A stretch of DNA of 64,000 nucleotides from Hymenolepis diminuta (lineage: Eukaryota; Platyhelminthes; Cestoda; Cyclophyllidea; Hymenolepididae), in the NCBI GenBank assembly GCA_900708905.1, contig CAADRB010000005.1, positions 5,420,332-5,484,331 of the forward strand. The letters run 5' to 3'. A model generated the notes under the pieces. It ran no database searches and had not been told where the DNA came from. It worked only from the letters and a program-made list of their open reading frames with translations. Shown piece after piece: positions 1-13,500 of the stretch. The translations under genes were made by a program, and so were the position numbers. How positions within the stretch are numbered: position 1 is the stretch's first letter; the number at the start of each line of letters is the position of its first letter.

Positions 1-677
1 GATCAAGGCGCTCTACTTATACGAACATTACATTCAAAACGAAACACTACAAAACAGTGCCCGAAAAGAAGATGCATGAAAGATAATAATTACGCTTCAC
101 AGTCCCCTTAAACCAACGTACGGGAAGTTTAAAGTCATATATAATTTTGTCTAATTCGTATCTTTGATACGATCTAATTTATAAATGGATTTATCGTAAT
201 GTAAACTAGTTAATTTGCGAGTTTGCAGTTTTAATATTATGGAACTAATTCATCAGATTTGATGAGCGCATGATAGGTGATCATGTTCAAAACAGTGATA
301 ATCACCACCAATCAAACTGAGGATATCACCGTGATGATTATTTCGTATGCTTCTAACCATTAACTGACATTCATCCCTATTTCCAAATCGCGTCTCCGAT
401 CATTTTCGACAATAATAGACAAATTTCGTCATTATTCTCACAACCTCAAATCGAAACAAATTACGACTAACTCGCATTACAGTAACTTATCCATCTACAT
501 ATTCACACGAGAAGCTGAGTGATTCAAGAAGGAGAGTGACTCAAAAATGGAAAATCACGCATCGACCCCACCCCAAGAAGTCAAAGGTGGTAATAGTGCA
601 AAATATTGAATTTTTCAAATTTAAAGAAAAAGTATGAACCGAAATAAAGTAAAAACACCTATTTTATAGGTACGTAC

Positions 678-2740
678 CTTCCTCTTGTACTCCAGGCACA
701 TGAAGTAGTACGATTCGGCTTTGGAGTTGAGATCAGCGCCCGGCGAAGCACGACTAACTGATTGAGCAAGTTTATCCAAATGGAGAGTCACTTCGGAGGG
801 AAGTGGTTGGCTCGGTGGTGCAGCAAGTGAGAAGAGGGATAATGAGGAGGAGCGTGCAGACGTAAACTCACCACTGCCATCACTGAAGAAGCAAGTTAGT
901 TATTATTTTCAAGTCTATTTTACTCTCCTCTCAAATATTATGGAAACTTAAAATCAACGCTATGAATACCAAGTATAATTGAGCGCATTTAAATACCTAT
1001 CTTAGAGAAAATGTTTAATACCCTTTGGCAAGTCTTGCTAATTCTTCTGAGCATCGAACCCAAGTCGATGTATCTGATAAATGATAATAAATCACAAAAC
1101 CACCGCCGAAGTAAATGCATAATTGTTAGTATTTTCAACAATGGTCACCTCATTATTCTATTATAAATACGTTTCGAACATAAAGACATGAATTTTCCAA
1201 AGTTATATTTAAAGAAACGAGAAGGTAAAATGTAAAGAACTCGTTCATGAAATATAGAATTCTCAGAACCTTGAGTTGTAATTTGCACCACTTTGTCCTT
1301 TACACCTATGGAATACTAAAGAAGTTCAATTCGGTTAGAGATTTGAGGACAATTAGAATAGTTATTGCGAATGAAGGTTTGAATTCACAGGCAGTATCGT
1401 AGTTGTTTAACGAAATAAGCTAACATCTGGAAAAAAATAGACGAATGCTGCACAGCTATAGGCCGATATAAGCGGAAACTTAGAACTTACCATTATTACA
1501 ATTGCCCTCCTTAACACTAATATTGAATCTTTCATTTACCAAAGAAATAAAAAACGAAAGATATCCGTAATGAAATATCTCGTTGAAAATCTAGTTTCCT
1601 GATACGATTGTGATAGAACGTAACAGAACCAACTTCCCAATCTGCAAATGAACAATCAAAGTTGATAAAGGTAAGGCAGGAGCAGGTCGTGCTTAATACC
1701 AGTGCAGGAAAATTGAAAGTATCTCCGTAAGGATTGACACGTGCTATCTCAACAAGTAAGTCTTCTCATCTATACAAGTACGTTCTTTTTGAATAAAGGG
1801 TAACTTGATTGTAATAACGAATGGTGCTAAATTTTCTTTAACCAAAGAACAAGTGAAAAGAAGTGGGAATTGAGTCCAAACCGATAGACATCACTTGAGC
1901 TTGATAGCTCGGATTCATTATAAATATTTCTAGATGAAAAAAACAAATGAATGCCCCTAGAGAAGCAAGACTACATTAAGAAGCAAAATCATACCTCAAA
2001 AATCCTCCAGCAGCGTCAAAGAATTCGTCGTCGCTTGCGTCGTCGTCATGAATTGCCTCTGCAGCTACCTAATGCGGAAAAGAATACAAAATCAGCAAAA
2101 ACAATTTGGTATAAAATCAATATTCACATGCTGTAAAAAATCAATAGCATTCCTAAATTTAAGTCATGAAAATGAACACCACTAACGCAGAGAAAGAACA
2201 ATCGATAAATCAATAAATTCACTCTGTGAAACTAGAGTGATAATTATTAATCGATTAGTGAAGTCGAAAAAAAAGAAATCGATAATATTTTCCCGTGCAA
2301 AATTGATAGTATTTGCACAGTTTGGCGATGGCCAGAACGAAAATTAAATAAATTCGAGCAGTGAAATCTGCGTCAGTGTCTGTCCGCGCAATGAGGTAAA
2401 ATACCGATGATTTTGTCCAGAGAAAAGCGAATTAGGTAAAGCAAAATAAGTAGGCTGCGGTACTTAAATCACAAATGGAGAAAAGGTGTAAACTTACAGA
2501 ACCTACAGTACGATTTCCAAAATTTTGCTGAACAGATTCTAACTCCCTTAGTAGCCGGTCGGAACGGTGATTAAGTGAGAGAAGATAACTAACGTATTTG
2601 ACTCCGAATGCGCCTGCAACGGTACCCAAAGCGAAACCAGCAATGAAAGCGATTGAGGAACGGGAGAATGAATTTCGGATGGGACTTGAAGAAGACATTG
2701 GAATAATTGAACCATGATGTGAGGTAAAATCGCGCATCAT
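678..2740 (-). CDS. Candidate RMDN/PTPIP51-family membrane protein, 5' part (gene runs off the left edge)
   Basis: Three exons read in one consistent frame: 2498-2740 (donor GTAAGT), 1995-2068 (acceptor TTAG, donor GTATGA) and 678-882 (acceptor TTCTTCAG, donor GTACGT). Translation could start at 2740 or, more like the family, at the Met at 2698 (MSSSSPIRNS...). From 2698 the visible 160 residues hold one hydrophobic segment (about residues 15-37, IAFIAGFALGTVAGAF), a short coiled coil (SDRLLRELESVQQNF), a strongly acidic tract ending EFFDAAG, a Ser-rich linker, and a helical stretch ending YYFMCLEYKRK. This order (N-terminal anchor, coiled coil, FFAT-type motif, then a helical repeat domain) is that of RMDN2/RMDN3 mitochondria-ER tethers. 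The C-terminal TPR-like domain lies outside the window, so the assignment rests on architecture and not on a conserved catalytic motif. The splice structure is convincing; the family name is an inference. Confidence 0.55.
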
Positions 2741-4355
2741 AACGACGATAAAGGGAAAACCCCTACCGCCGGGAATGAAGTCCGACTAAAATATAGTGAA
2801 TAACAAATAAAATAAATTGATCAAGGATAAAACTAAGAAAGGTAGCATAAATAACTTGAGCTCCGATTTTAATCCACATTCATAGGCAAAACAACGATGA
2901 ATTTTAGATAAAATTACATTACGTAAAGTAAAAGTATACAAAATAATTAAAAATACCATACTCCAAATAAAAAGCATTTAATGATACCCAGAAGATAAAT
3001 ACTATCAACTAAGCTCAAATCCTAAACTTTACCATTTTTGAAACTGTAGTACATTCAATACATAGTCGCAAGGACGGCTAATTTTCGGTTTTATCAATTT
3101 GAATCCGCCACGGTTATACAGTTCGATAGCTAAAATGATCATAAACGAAAACTAATATTAATTCTTAATTATTTTAAAACAGCCAATTTTAAATATTTTC
3201 GTCTCTTAAATAATTTTGAAAATTATGCCATACGTTACCATAAGGTCAATTTGATTGTAGTTTCTAACATTACTTTGTTTAACATTTTGATTGATTCCTT
3301 ATTATCCACCATAAATGTCCAGATGTGCAGTATAAATTGAACCCCATTCAGTTTGAGAAATTTCCGATGTTTAATGATTACCAACTTGTTACCAATTAAA
3401 TATTATAACTCTTAATTGGATTTATAGACATTTACTTACTATCATTTGGACAATCAGCAATTTAGTTGACACCTAATTACACGAAATTTTGGTTTATGCG
3501 TTGTGCTTACAGCTAGCGGTCGATCTCATTTCAATATCGGAATTGTTTTGAATTCGGAACAAATGAAAATTATTTTTTGTGATTATCGTTTATTAGCATT
3601 TTACAAGAAATGGAAAAGTTTATTTTAACGACTTGACCCGAGGTTACATTTAGGGCCCCATTAATCTTATATGATTTTCAGGGCGAATCATTACTCCGGA
3701 TCAAATCAAGTTAATCAGAGCTCAGTTAATCTCCATATGAGTCAGTGATTAATGACAGGCTGTTTGGCAACATCCAGTTAATACGTGCATGCATTGATTT
3801 TAAAAACAGGATAAGCCTTTTAACTTAGTTCTAAATGTGCATCGGCACAGAACACTCGAGGTATCCTGACAAAGACATTCACATATGCCCGAGCTTGTTC
3901 CAGACACAGAAAAGTTCTTCATAATTGCAGGGAACCTTTATCATGAAAGTCAACAGTTTGATATAGACACCAAAACACCCCTAGACAATCTTATTAGCGT
4001 CACTCCTCGAATGATTCCGCACCCATTTCCGCAGCATCAGTTGCCTATCACCCAACAGTATTTTTCTGCCTCTTCACGGATATGTGTGAGCACGTGATTG
4101 TTTACATATTCACTTTCTTGTTTAATTTCCATTAAATGTATTAATTTAAGTCATAGCAAATTTTAAGGGTATATAACAGTACTAGTCCACCAATTAAAAC
4201 CAGTTAATTCAGGGACATAAAAAAGCCAAATTGAAGACACTTCAAAGAAAGAAAATTTACAATACATTAGAAGGAGTCGCCACGTAATGAATATTAACAC
4301 GTGCATATAAGAGAGGTCTTTCCTATCCCAAAGTCAATCCGTGTCCACTTTCCCT
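2741..4355. other. Intergenic, AT-rich, no gene seen
   Basis: This stretch separates the 3' end of the FGFR1OP2/SIKE-like gene from the start of the RMDN-like gene. It should contain the 3' UTR of the former and the promoter or 5' UTR of the latter. I see no long coding exon and no recognisable repeat. A hydrophobic 63-codon ORF at 2786-2977 and a 70-codon ORF at 3885-4097 look like chance ORFs. Confidence 0.5.
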
Positions 4356-7350
4356 TTATTTGAACGCTGTTGGTACTCCCGACCATTCATCTGACGCTAC
4401 GGTACCGGATTTAGGTGAATTATTCCCATTCATCCCCTTCGAACAATTATTACTAGCAGTTGAAGAAGCTGACGAATTTGCGTTACCGAGAGCTGTAGTA
4501 TTAGAAGAGGTAGTATTATTTTGAATGGCAAGAAGTTCTCTCAGCGCCTGGTTCTCAGCATTCAGGCGATGTAATTCAGTCTCCAACTCTGTGGAATAGG
4601 CCTCCGACTGTTCAGCGACTTCTTTAGCGATTGCTGCCATAACTGCAAGTCGTTCATCGTTCACAGGAGTGCAATCCACCTTGTCCATACAACTCTTGCC
4701 TTCTGATGTTTGGGTTTGATTTGATAAACCACCATTGCGTTGGATCATTTGCTTCTCTGTCTTGGTCGTTCGCATCAGGTTTGAGATCTAAAATAGAAAT
4801 GAGATTACAACAGGTAAATTATGGTAAATTAATGATATAGCACAACAGTTCTATTTAACTTGCCCCCAAGTCAGTTATGTTTACCAGACAAGAAATAAAT
4901 CAACCTAGGAATTTATTGCCTGCAGCAGAGTATACGGATACGCTGAAAAGACACATTTGAGGCTGGAAAGAAACATCAGAAAAGATCCTATATGAAACCT
5001 GGAAGGACTCTGAGCACTACAATGCACTGGCTCCCTTGATATTGAAATCTAAATGACTTTAAAACTTTACAACTGATCTGGAACATTTGTTTCCTAAATC
5101 CGGTCATCAAAATATTAGCAAGGCGAGCTTGACTCAGTATTGACTGAGAAAGCTCTAATTGATGAAATAGTCTCAGCAAACGTGTTTGAAGCGAAACTGA
5201 AGCAAGTAAAACTAAGGATAGTATATAAGTTCAGTGATAAGACGCCGAGAAAACAACAATTCAAGGTCACAGAGTCTGTGTGTTGTCGCAGGATGAGTAA
5301 TTCACATTACGAGTGGGTCTGTCAACCTAATAATGTGCAAATGGATGTTGATCCTGAAGATCTAGAAAATTTCTCCAGCCAATACGCCATAGATTCAGAC
5401 AAGAGGTTATACTCTTTCCAAAAATGGTCTTGGAAGGAATGCTATTCGGTCTTCTTTCTCCGAGTTTGAGTCAAATATGGTCTAACATTACCTAGTGGAA
5501 ACCTACACCATAGAGGGAGAAACTGCGATTTCTAGCATCACAACATGATCGAAATAGACTTTCTTTACAACATTCAACATACTCTAAATAAGCATAAATT
5601 GCAGATCTCATCGACTCTATGCTTCCCTTCGGTCTTTCTATTGTTGGCTATTGTAGGGCGAAAGATAGATTAAGATTAAGAGGAGAAAGGATTTTAACAC
5701 AAAAAAAGAAAAATGTCTTAGGTGAGACGACATACTAGCCAAACTTCATTACTAATAATAGAAAAGATAACACCATACATTTTCCTTACCTGTTCACGGT
5801 ATTTCGACATAATCATCTCGAGAGTTAATTCATGTTCCTCTAAAGAGGTTTCCAAGGCCTTGTTTTGCATCTTGAGTTGTTCCAATTGCTTATTTTCTGC
5901 TGCCAAACAGGTGATGAGTTGTTTCCTGGGGTTCTTTTCAGCCCGTTTCACGATATCATCGAACTCAAGTGATTCCTCTTGGAACTGAAAGGAAAAAGAG
6001 GCAAACTTAGTAAAAATTAAAAACCTATAAAAAAACCAAAAGTTGTGTTGCAAATTATGCTTTATTTGGGCGGCTAGGTTATGACCAGCCCAGGTGAAGC
6101 GAATTCATTTTCATGACCCAATGATGACCTACCTTCTTCATTTGAAAAGTCTGCAGATTTGGAATGATTTTTCATCATGTGACATTAAATGCGTTTACGC
6201 AAATCAAGGATAACGCAAAACTTCGCCATTTTCGACTAACTCAACAATCGCCGTCTCAACTAACTCAACACCCCAATCAGATAGTTGGATTCACTTGATC
6301 TCCTTTAAATTGTTTACTGTGATCAGCATAAAACTCCTCAAGTTTCTTAAGGAATGTAAAGAAAAGGAAGTTAATGTAAATGAAAGCACGATGAATAACA
6401 CTTACAGGCCAACTGCATAAGTTGAAATTCTTTAAGTGAAATGCCAAACACGGACGGTAGGGCTAGTTTAATAATTCCAAAGAAAAGATCGCAACGAGGG
6501 ATCTAGCACCAAACTTACAAAGTGGCGAAAGTGAGCATAAATTTATGTAAGTACTAGCATACGCATATGCAAAATAATACAAAGGAGATTAGAGCTCAAA
6601 AAGTACCATGAGCGGAACGATCATTCCAATCTCATGAATTCTGACTTGAATAATTTTCAAACAACCATTGCCACTCTCCAATAATTTCCACTCACAGACA
6701 TTCAACTACGTTCCCTTCAATTTTTGGTTGAATTTAAACGTGTATTTCAAGTTCCAACTTGACCTTAAAGGAAAAGTTAACATTAAACTAGAGAGAAGAT
6801 TGAGTTGTATGGTGGATACTATTTGTGAGACAAAATTACCATTTAAATCAAACGAATAAGGTTAATGCACAATTAAGTAGGAAAATAGGATCAGGAATTT
6901 AATAGTTTTTCTTATAAAATACAGTGAACGTTGAAACATCATTTCACAAAGTATGCAAAAGAAGCTACGTTTACGAGAATCTTTTGATAGCATTAGCTTC
7001 TTTATTTGTGAAGATGTGACTAATAACTTTCTTTTATTATCTATGCAAAAAATTATTCGCCTCTTGGTCAATGATCCGGTAATGTACTGACTGCAAAATA
7101 CTTACATCATCCTTCTAATTTGGTGGCCTTCTGGGTGTGAGTTTTCATCTGTTATCAAGTACATGCTTTGTGATTCAGGAAACAGAAACCGAAATATGAG
7201 AGAATCACTTACGGCTCTCATTGATTCTAGGTTTGTCTGAAGTGTACCCACTGAATTCAGTAATTCATCAGCGAAAGCCTCCCGAGTTCGCATTCTCTTT
7301 GAAAGCAATTGAACATCCTTCAGCACCTTTTCTACTGTCGGTTTCATCAT
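4356..7350 (-). CDS. FGFR1OP2: FGFR1OP2/SIKE-family coiled-coil protein (STRIPAK-associated)
   Basis: Three exons, all joined in phase 0: 7213-7350 (start MMKPTVEKVLKDVQLL), 5790-5984 and 4356-4787, giving 254 aa against about 253 for human FGFR1OP2. The N-terminus matches the family's opening helix. Exon 2 carries the diagnostic block with NPRKQLI, AENKQLEQL, TSLEEHELTLEMIMSKYREQ, very close to the vertebrate SLEEHQSALELIMSKYREQ. Exon 3 has the second coiled coil (MAAIAKEVAEQSEAY, LNAENQALRELLAI) followed by a low-complexity Asn/Ser/Thr tail absent from vertebrates. Family members are cytoplasmic adaptors in the STRIPAK phosphatase-kinase complex; SIKE1 also restrains TBK1/IKK-epsilon signalling in vertebrates. 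The segment between the two coiled coils is shorter and poorly conserved. The gene follows CPSF2 closely on the same strand. Confidence 0.9.
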
Positions 7351-7361
7351 ATCCAATTCTC

Positions 7362-7385
7362 CTGGTACTGTAAAACAAATTATGG
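7362..7385 (-). promoter_or_regulatory. 3' splice acceptor just upstream of the FGFR1OP2-like start codon
   Basis: On the minus strand a pyrimidine-rich tract ends TTTTACAG at 7368, only 17 nt before the likely start codon at 7350. No coding exon is visible upstream in the 237 bp to the CPSF2 stop. Either a 5' UTR exon lies farther upstream (which would overlap CPSF2) or this is a spliced-leader trans-splice site. Confidence 0.4.
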
Positions 7386-7587
7386 TTGTCACTGCTACTG
7401 AATATAACATAACATACACTCAGTCACGGGTAAAGTATCAGACAACAGAATTGGATATCAGTAGTACGGAAGATAACCAATCAGACAAGGATGGTTTTTT
7501 GTTCTATTAAAACGCAGTTTTACTGAAACAGAATTATATATACACGACTAGACAACATGGAATGAGGTAGGGGAGAGGGCCGGGGGA

Positions 7588-10500
7588 TTAGAGGATCGCA
7601 AATTGACTGTAGAGGAGGTCCCGAACAGTGAAGTAGGTCGGCGAGATGATCCCTTCAAGGGTCATTCTTCCCGTCTCCGTACGTTTTATTGACACACAAT
7701 TCTCCACTACTAGAGCACCACTGTTGAACTCTGCTTGAAGACCCATTTCAAGAAGCAGTTGCTTCATCTAAAAAAGAGGAAGAATTAGATATTTAAAAAT
7801 AAAGACCCAGTTCCGTTAATCCTCTTTTAAGACTTCGCTATAATGATGCAGACTTAAAGCTCTACCGAATACTTTATAGCACAGAACAGCATAGGTTAAC
7901 AGCGCAGAATGATGGAGTATAGGTTGCCAGATGTGTAGTGATATAATTTAGTAAATTTTCCCCAAATGGGATTCTTTGTATCTCTTGAAATTTTTACAAC
8001 TATGACACAGCAACCTATTTGAACTCAAGGATGTCACTCCGAGCCCACTGCAAAATTTAGTGTGTAATTCCGTTGTTATCCCATGTTCTCCTATAGGAAT
8101 GTCATGCGACCTGAAGAGGTTTATTCAACTTCTTCTGTGACTCTGCGCACACAGAGCTGATTAAGACAACCTCAGGCGAGAAAGAAGGCGAAATTTTGTT
8201 GAAGAACTCTACAAGGAATTCTGTTCCTCGCACTATTGGACATCAGTCACAACTGAAAGGTTCCTTGGATGAGAAATTATGTATAGATTCTCTTTGCAAG
8301 AGAAAGCGAGATGAGAAGGCTCTGACAGATGTATTACCACAAACCCAAAGATGATCTATCAACTGATAGACCCCTTTGCTCAGTAGCTGAGTGCTACAAG
8401 AGTTGTGTGAGGAGAGGAAGGTTTCGAAATCACATTCAAGCTTATCATCTAGGTTTTCCGTATGAAGAACAAGATGATGCAAAGAATGTCTAAGGGAAGC
8501 TCAAATTGAAAAGCAATTGACATGAGTATTGTGGAGTTAAGATAAAGTACGGTTCTCCTGATTCTTCCAAATAATTAATACTGAATGAGTCAAATACAGA
8601 TGATACTCAATCTTTCTATGCCTTGCAAAACCTACTTGTCCCTTCCCTCTTCTTAAGCCATCTTTTATAGGCTGTTCCTACAATAAAGAGTGGTACGGAA
8701 CGAAAAGCAAGATACCTAGCTGCTTACCGATCTTAACAATTCCTAGAAGAGAATAGAAGCAGTACAGGAAGAATAAGACCATTTAGAGGCCAGACTAAAG
8801 TTGAGATTTTTGTTGCATTAATGCTCCATTACGAAAAAAACACGTGAAACACTTATTCGACGAAATCATTTGAGAATAAATAGATTATACCGACTGCAAA
8901 TCTTACACTAAATACCGCTCAGATAGGTCAAGATTTATTCCATTTCTCAGCAGTCGAAAGTACTATAGCTGGTATATAAAATAAATGATTAATTTTTTAT
9001 TCAACAGCCTCCAAACTAAGCTTCAACCGAATGAATTACTTCAAGTGGAGAAGAAATGAATTACTACAGGAGCCAAAGAGGAATCTTCATTCTCACTCTT
9101 ATTTCATTTCGGTACAGACAATGTCGTCGGTCATACATCTCTCTGTCCATTTCGTATCCGTGAAAGAAATTTTAACTGATCAGTGAACTTAATACAAATA
9201 TACAGATTGTGATAGAATCCGTAATATGATTAGTTTATAAGAAACTGAGCTCTGATGCCCTTGTTAACTGCTAATTACTCAGCTCAAAGTCACTCTAACA
9301 TTACTCCGACCACATTTGAGCACCCCTTAACGATTTTTCCAACTTGCATTTGCCATGCAGTAGCGACACCCAGGACAATAAAAGTGCGACATTTTTAAAT
9401 GCTCACATTGGTTCGGAAGGAATATATCACGTTTGAGAAAATCGAGTTGACCATTCTATTCAGTGGATGTGCACAAATGAATACCGAACCCATGTGCAAC
9501 AATGTTGTCTTGGATAACGTGTTCGTCTACCAGCTCACGAGTTTGATGCTCGTTAATACATACTCAGTGCGTGAAATGGCAATGAATAATAGATTAACAT
9601 CGATGACGGATTTCTCATACTCCATGCTTCCCTCAGCAAAAGATAAATATTGGTGGTATATTGGTCAACATGCACATCTGACAATTTAGAGGTCATGAGA
9701 TCAATGCTCATCAGTGCACATCCAGTGGTATGGATGACCAGCTGCTCTAGGTAATTACAGTCAACACGGGAGGTGGAAGAATGAATTTATCGCAAGAGTG
9801 GCTCCAGGATACCTTCCCTCTAATCAAGTCAAATGTTGATGAACACTCTTCCTAATGGGCTTAGGAGTTAATGAAACCCAAAACGTCTGATTTAGCAGAT
9901 GTGTGACCGCTACATCACTGCCCTTACCATTTTGCGTATGTGAACACTGTGGTTCTGTATTCAGCCCCATTTCTGGTTCTGTTGAGTTCCATTAAACAGT
10001 AACTTTAAATACAATTGCAAATAGACCTACATCAGAAAGTCTTGGTTCATTGACAAAAACAGTAGAGTGGTCTTCAATTGAATGAGTCGGAGGATTGAGA
10101 ACTGGTAGATTATCAGCAGAGACACCTTCCGAGGGGATGATTTCAATCGCACCTCCCTCACTGTTATTTTCATCCCCAGTTGAAATATCAGCATCAACCC
10201 AAGCGAGATCATACTCACGGATCTTGGTGAAACGGAGACGTCTCACCAAACTGTCTTTCATGCGAGCCTGATAGATGTCACTCTCCTTGGTACAGTTGAC
10301 AACATCAACTCCCGAAGGAGTATGAATAAGTTCTTTGCGCAGGTTGAGATCATTGCGACAGTGTTCGACAACAGCGTTAACAGCGGCTTGAGTGGAACCG
10401 ATCACAATCACCTCATGGGGTCGTAAACCTGTGATAATCTTGCGGAGAGATTCGCCATCTGAACGACTCTATAAAAAAGGAGAACGAAAAGGAGCTTTAA

Positions 10501-13500
10501 ATGCTGATTCTAATCCTTTAATAATACTTTTTTCACTTGGAAAAGCAGCCCCAATTTTACGCAGTTTTAGGATGTTTGTTAAAAATTAAGTTCTATGCAT
10601 TTCAAGGCTTATATCTACATAGTTATCAGCCTCCTTACAACGCTGAGATGATTAATCTCTTCTTGAAATTTACGTTGTAACGGATTATTTGATCATGCAG
10701 AAAAAAGAAATTTGATGAACAGGGGGTAGATACCAGTCGAAGTCTGAAACTGAATTTGAGCAGAGTAAACACATATTATTTCTTATTAATTTTAAAATTG
10801 AAGGTAAACTTTAGAAATATCAAGGAACCTTGGAGTTTTTTTTATTTGTGTGATTAATCATTAGTTCTTCTTCATATATAAGTTGGCCCTATTTGGCGTT
10901 AATCTTCGTAGCGGGAATCTAGGTTTTCTTTCAGCTCATCATGACCTCACTAAATGAAAAGAATATGTAGAAAGTTGAATAAGGTGATTTATCAATTGTA
11001 TGAGTTTTTACTCCTTTAAGTGTCATTAATAAACTCCTAATTTAATACAGATACAGAGCAATTCTAAGATGAAATTTTTAGAGCATCCATTATCTTTAGA
11101 TGGCCTCTGCACTGCGAAAGTAACTCCGACCAAAATGGATTAAGACTCGAAACCGCTGCGATATTTGATCAACTCTTTTTACCGTTGATGAAAAGACAAT
11201 CATGTGTAGTCTGCATGATCTCGGACTACATTTTAAACAGATAAAAAGGTAGAAAAACAATTAGAGGAACTGTTAGAAGAAATGATAATTATTTTCCCCC
11301 GCTCCCAATATTTCTTCTATGAANNNNNNNNNNNNNNNNNNNNNNNNNNNNNNNNNNNNNNNNNNNNNNNNNNNNNNNNNNNNNNNNNNNNNNNNNNNNN
11401 NNNNNNNNNNNNNNNNNNNNNNNNNNNNNNNNNNNNNNNNNNNNNNNNNNNNNNNNNNNNNNNNNNNNNNNNNNNNNNNNNNNNNNNNNNNNNNNNNNNN
11501 NNNNNNNNNNGATTGTTGGCTCTGCTAGATTACTATCCGAACTCCTAGTTGGTTACGTTATAGCAGGAACCGAAAAGTCCCATTTAATTAGATGAACGAT
11601 AGGAACATAACCGATCCAATGTCGTAAAAGTTACGTAAACAGGTGCATCAATTATTAACAATACTACAGGAAAATATACAAAAATAAGTTATAATCATCT
11701 CACCTCATAGTCAATGAAGCTGACTTCACATCTGAGGGGAATTTCCAATTCCTCTGAGACGCATTTTGTCGTCATATTGTTGGGAATCTGGAAGTCGGGG
11801 GAGTTGATATTCACACTCGACGTGTTCTGTAGGACCAACAGATTCAACAACTTTTCCATCGACGCAGATGCTAAGTCCGCTCCGGCTTTCTTCTCCTTCA
11901 CTCCATTCGCTGTTGATTGCATTTTGAAATTCCTACCTACAAAGAGAGTCAGATAAAAACACATTTTAATTCAAACTAAATGCAAACATGACTTTTAGGC
12001 ATAAGAGAATAAAAAAATCGACACACTGCTTACAGTCACGAAATTATGAGAATAGATGAGGGTAGTGGTCTTACCCGTTAGTGTTAAATGTGATTTATTG
12101 TTACAGATCGATGCTATACTTTTATTTATTCAACTGTTTAAGGCTTATTACCCCTGTTCGACATTTCATTATTTGAAGGATACACGAAGGCAAAACAACG
12201 CCGAGAAACATGATTCAAGGCCGTAGGGTCTCAGAATGAGTATGTCTACAATCACTCATCAATATACAGGTACGCGTTGCCTCCACCATTTTGAAAGTTG
12301 GCTGACCTTCAAATGAAAGTCATAAGAAAGGGCGTTTGTTGGAGTTAGAGTAACAACTAACAGCTGACAGCTAACACAAGTTATAGAGCAGAAGATCAAG
12401 AGCTGTTTTGGGCAAAATGTATTGATCAAGCCACGATGAGGAATTCAAGAGGATAAGAGAGATAAAAACAAAGGCGGTGAGAGGGCAGCGTAGAAGCAGG
12501 TGTATGACAAGCGTGTCAGTTGGGGTGTCTCAGTGGAAATACAAAGACGGTTTATGAGTCACTAGGGCAAGGACGCGCGTGAGATATGAGTGCAGATGTA
12601 CTTTCAAATGAAACAGGATAGTTATGGGAAAGGAGAATCGATAAACTTGTCTAGAAATGGCAGATAGGGATTTGAATTATAGGGAGAAAAAGATATCACT
12701 GTGGCCTCATGGGAGAGAAACAGAATTATTTTCACAGAGGATGCTAATAAAGAGTAAGTTTGAAGATGCATAGAGAGTTATTTTTCACGTTAATCTATAA
12801 AATAGTCCTGAGAAAATTAAAGGTATGCTGGAAGGTACAGTGGTGGCGCATGGATCACCGTATACGTCTGTCATGTCAGAGATCACGGCTTCGATTCAAA
12901 TCGGTGCATACTCAGTGAGCGGAATGACCAGCCGCACTAGTTACGTCTGACTAACACAGGGTGGCAAAATTCGAATCTAACCAGGGAGGCTCCATGATAT
13001 CATTCTCTACCCAAGATGGGCGTTAGAAAACACTTTTCAATATGGACCTGGGGATTACTAGTATCCTAGAATGACCATATATGTGATCTGTGTCAACTAT
13101 TCTAGCAGTATCTAGTGGATATTTAGACAATTGCAGTAGAAACCGGGCGTTTAATATTAAAACAGTAAGTGCCTGTAATCCTATTTTAAGGACCAATCGG
13201 ACTAGCTTAGTTCAGAATGGTTATCAGTTGGATGTGTGAGTGATTAAATTCGTGCTTATTGGCAGATTAATCCTCCTTTTCTCCGATCTCGAAAGCAAGA
13301 GGAATTGCCGTAATTAGGCGGTTTAAATATCTTCCACACTCTTCGGAAGGTAAAGTCATATTTTCTAAAGAACCAACCAGCTAATCGTAATCCTCTCACG
13401 TAAATGGTCAGATGAGTGGACCTATGGAAAGAGCTCAAGGTTAAATCCTACATTCCACAAAAAATACTCATCCTGAATTTAATACTTAAAATTATACATT

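Noticed and set aside
1951..2136. Plus-strand Arg/Gln-rich ORF
   Set aside because: It is the antisense of exon 2 of the minus-strand RMDN-like gene, whose splice sites and phase fit on both sides.
2786..2977. Hydrophobic ORF resembling a mitochondrial ND3 fragment
   Set aside because: Only a vague resemblance (YECGL followed by a hydrophobic stretch). Leu/Ile/Phe-rich ORFs are expected by chance in AT-rich DNA, and no neighbouring mitochondrial sequence is present.
9399..9689. 96-codon plus-strand ORF in CPSF2 intron 6
   Set aside because: Its end runs into a SINE head, composition is unremarkable, and no domain or splice context supports it.
11282..11548. ORFs across the N run
   Set aside because: They exist only because the unresolved bases are read as open codons.
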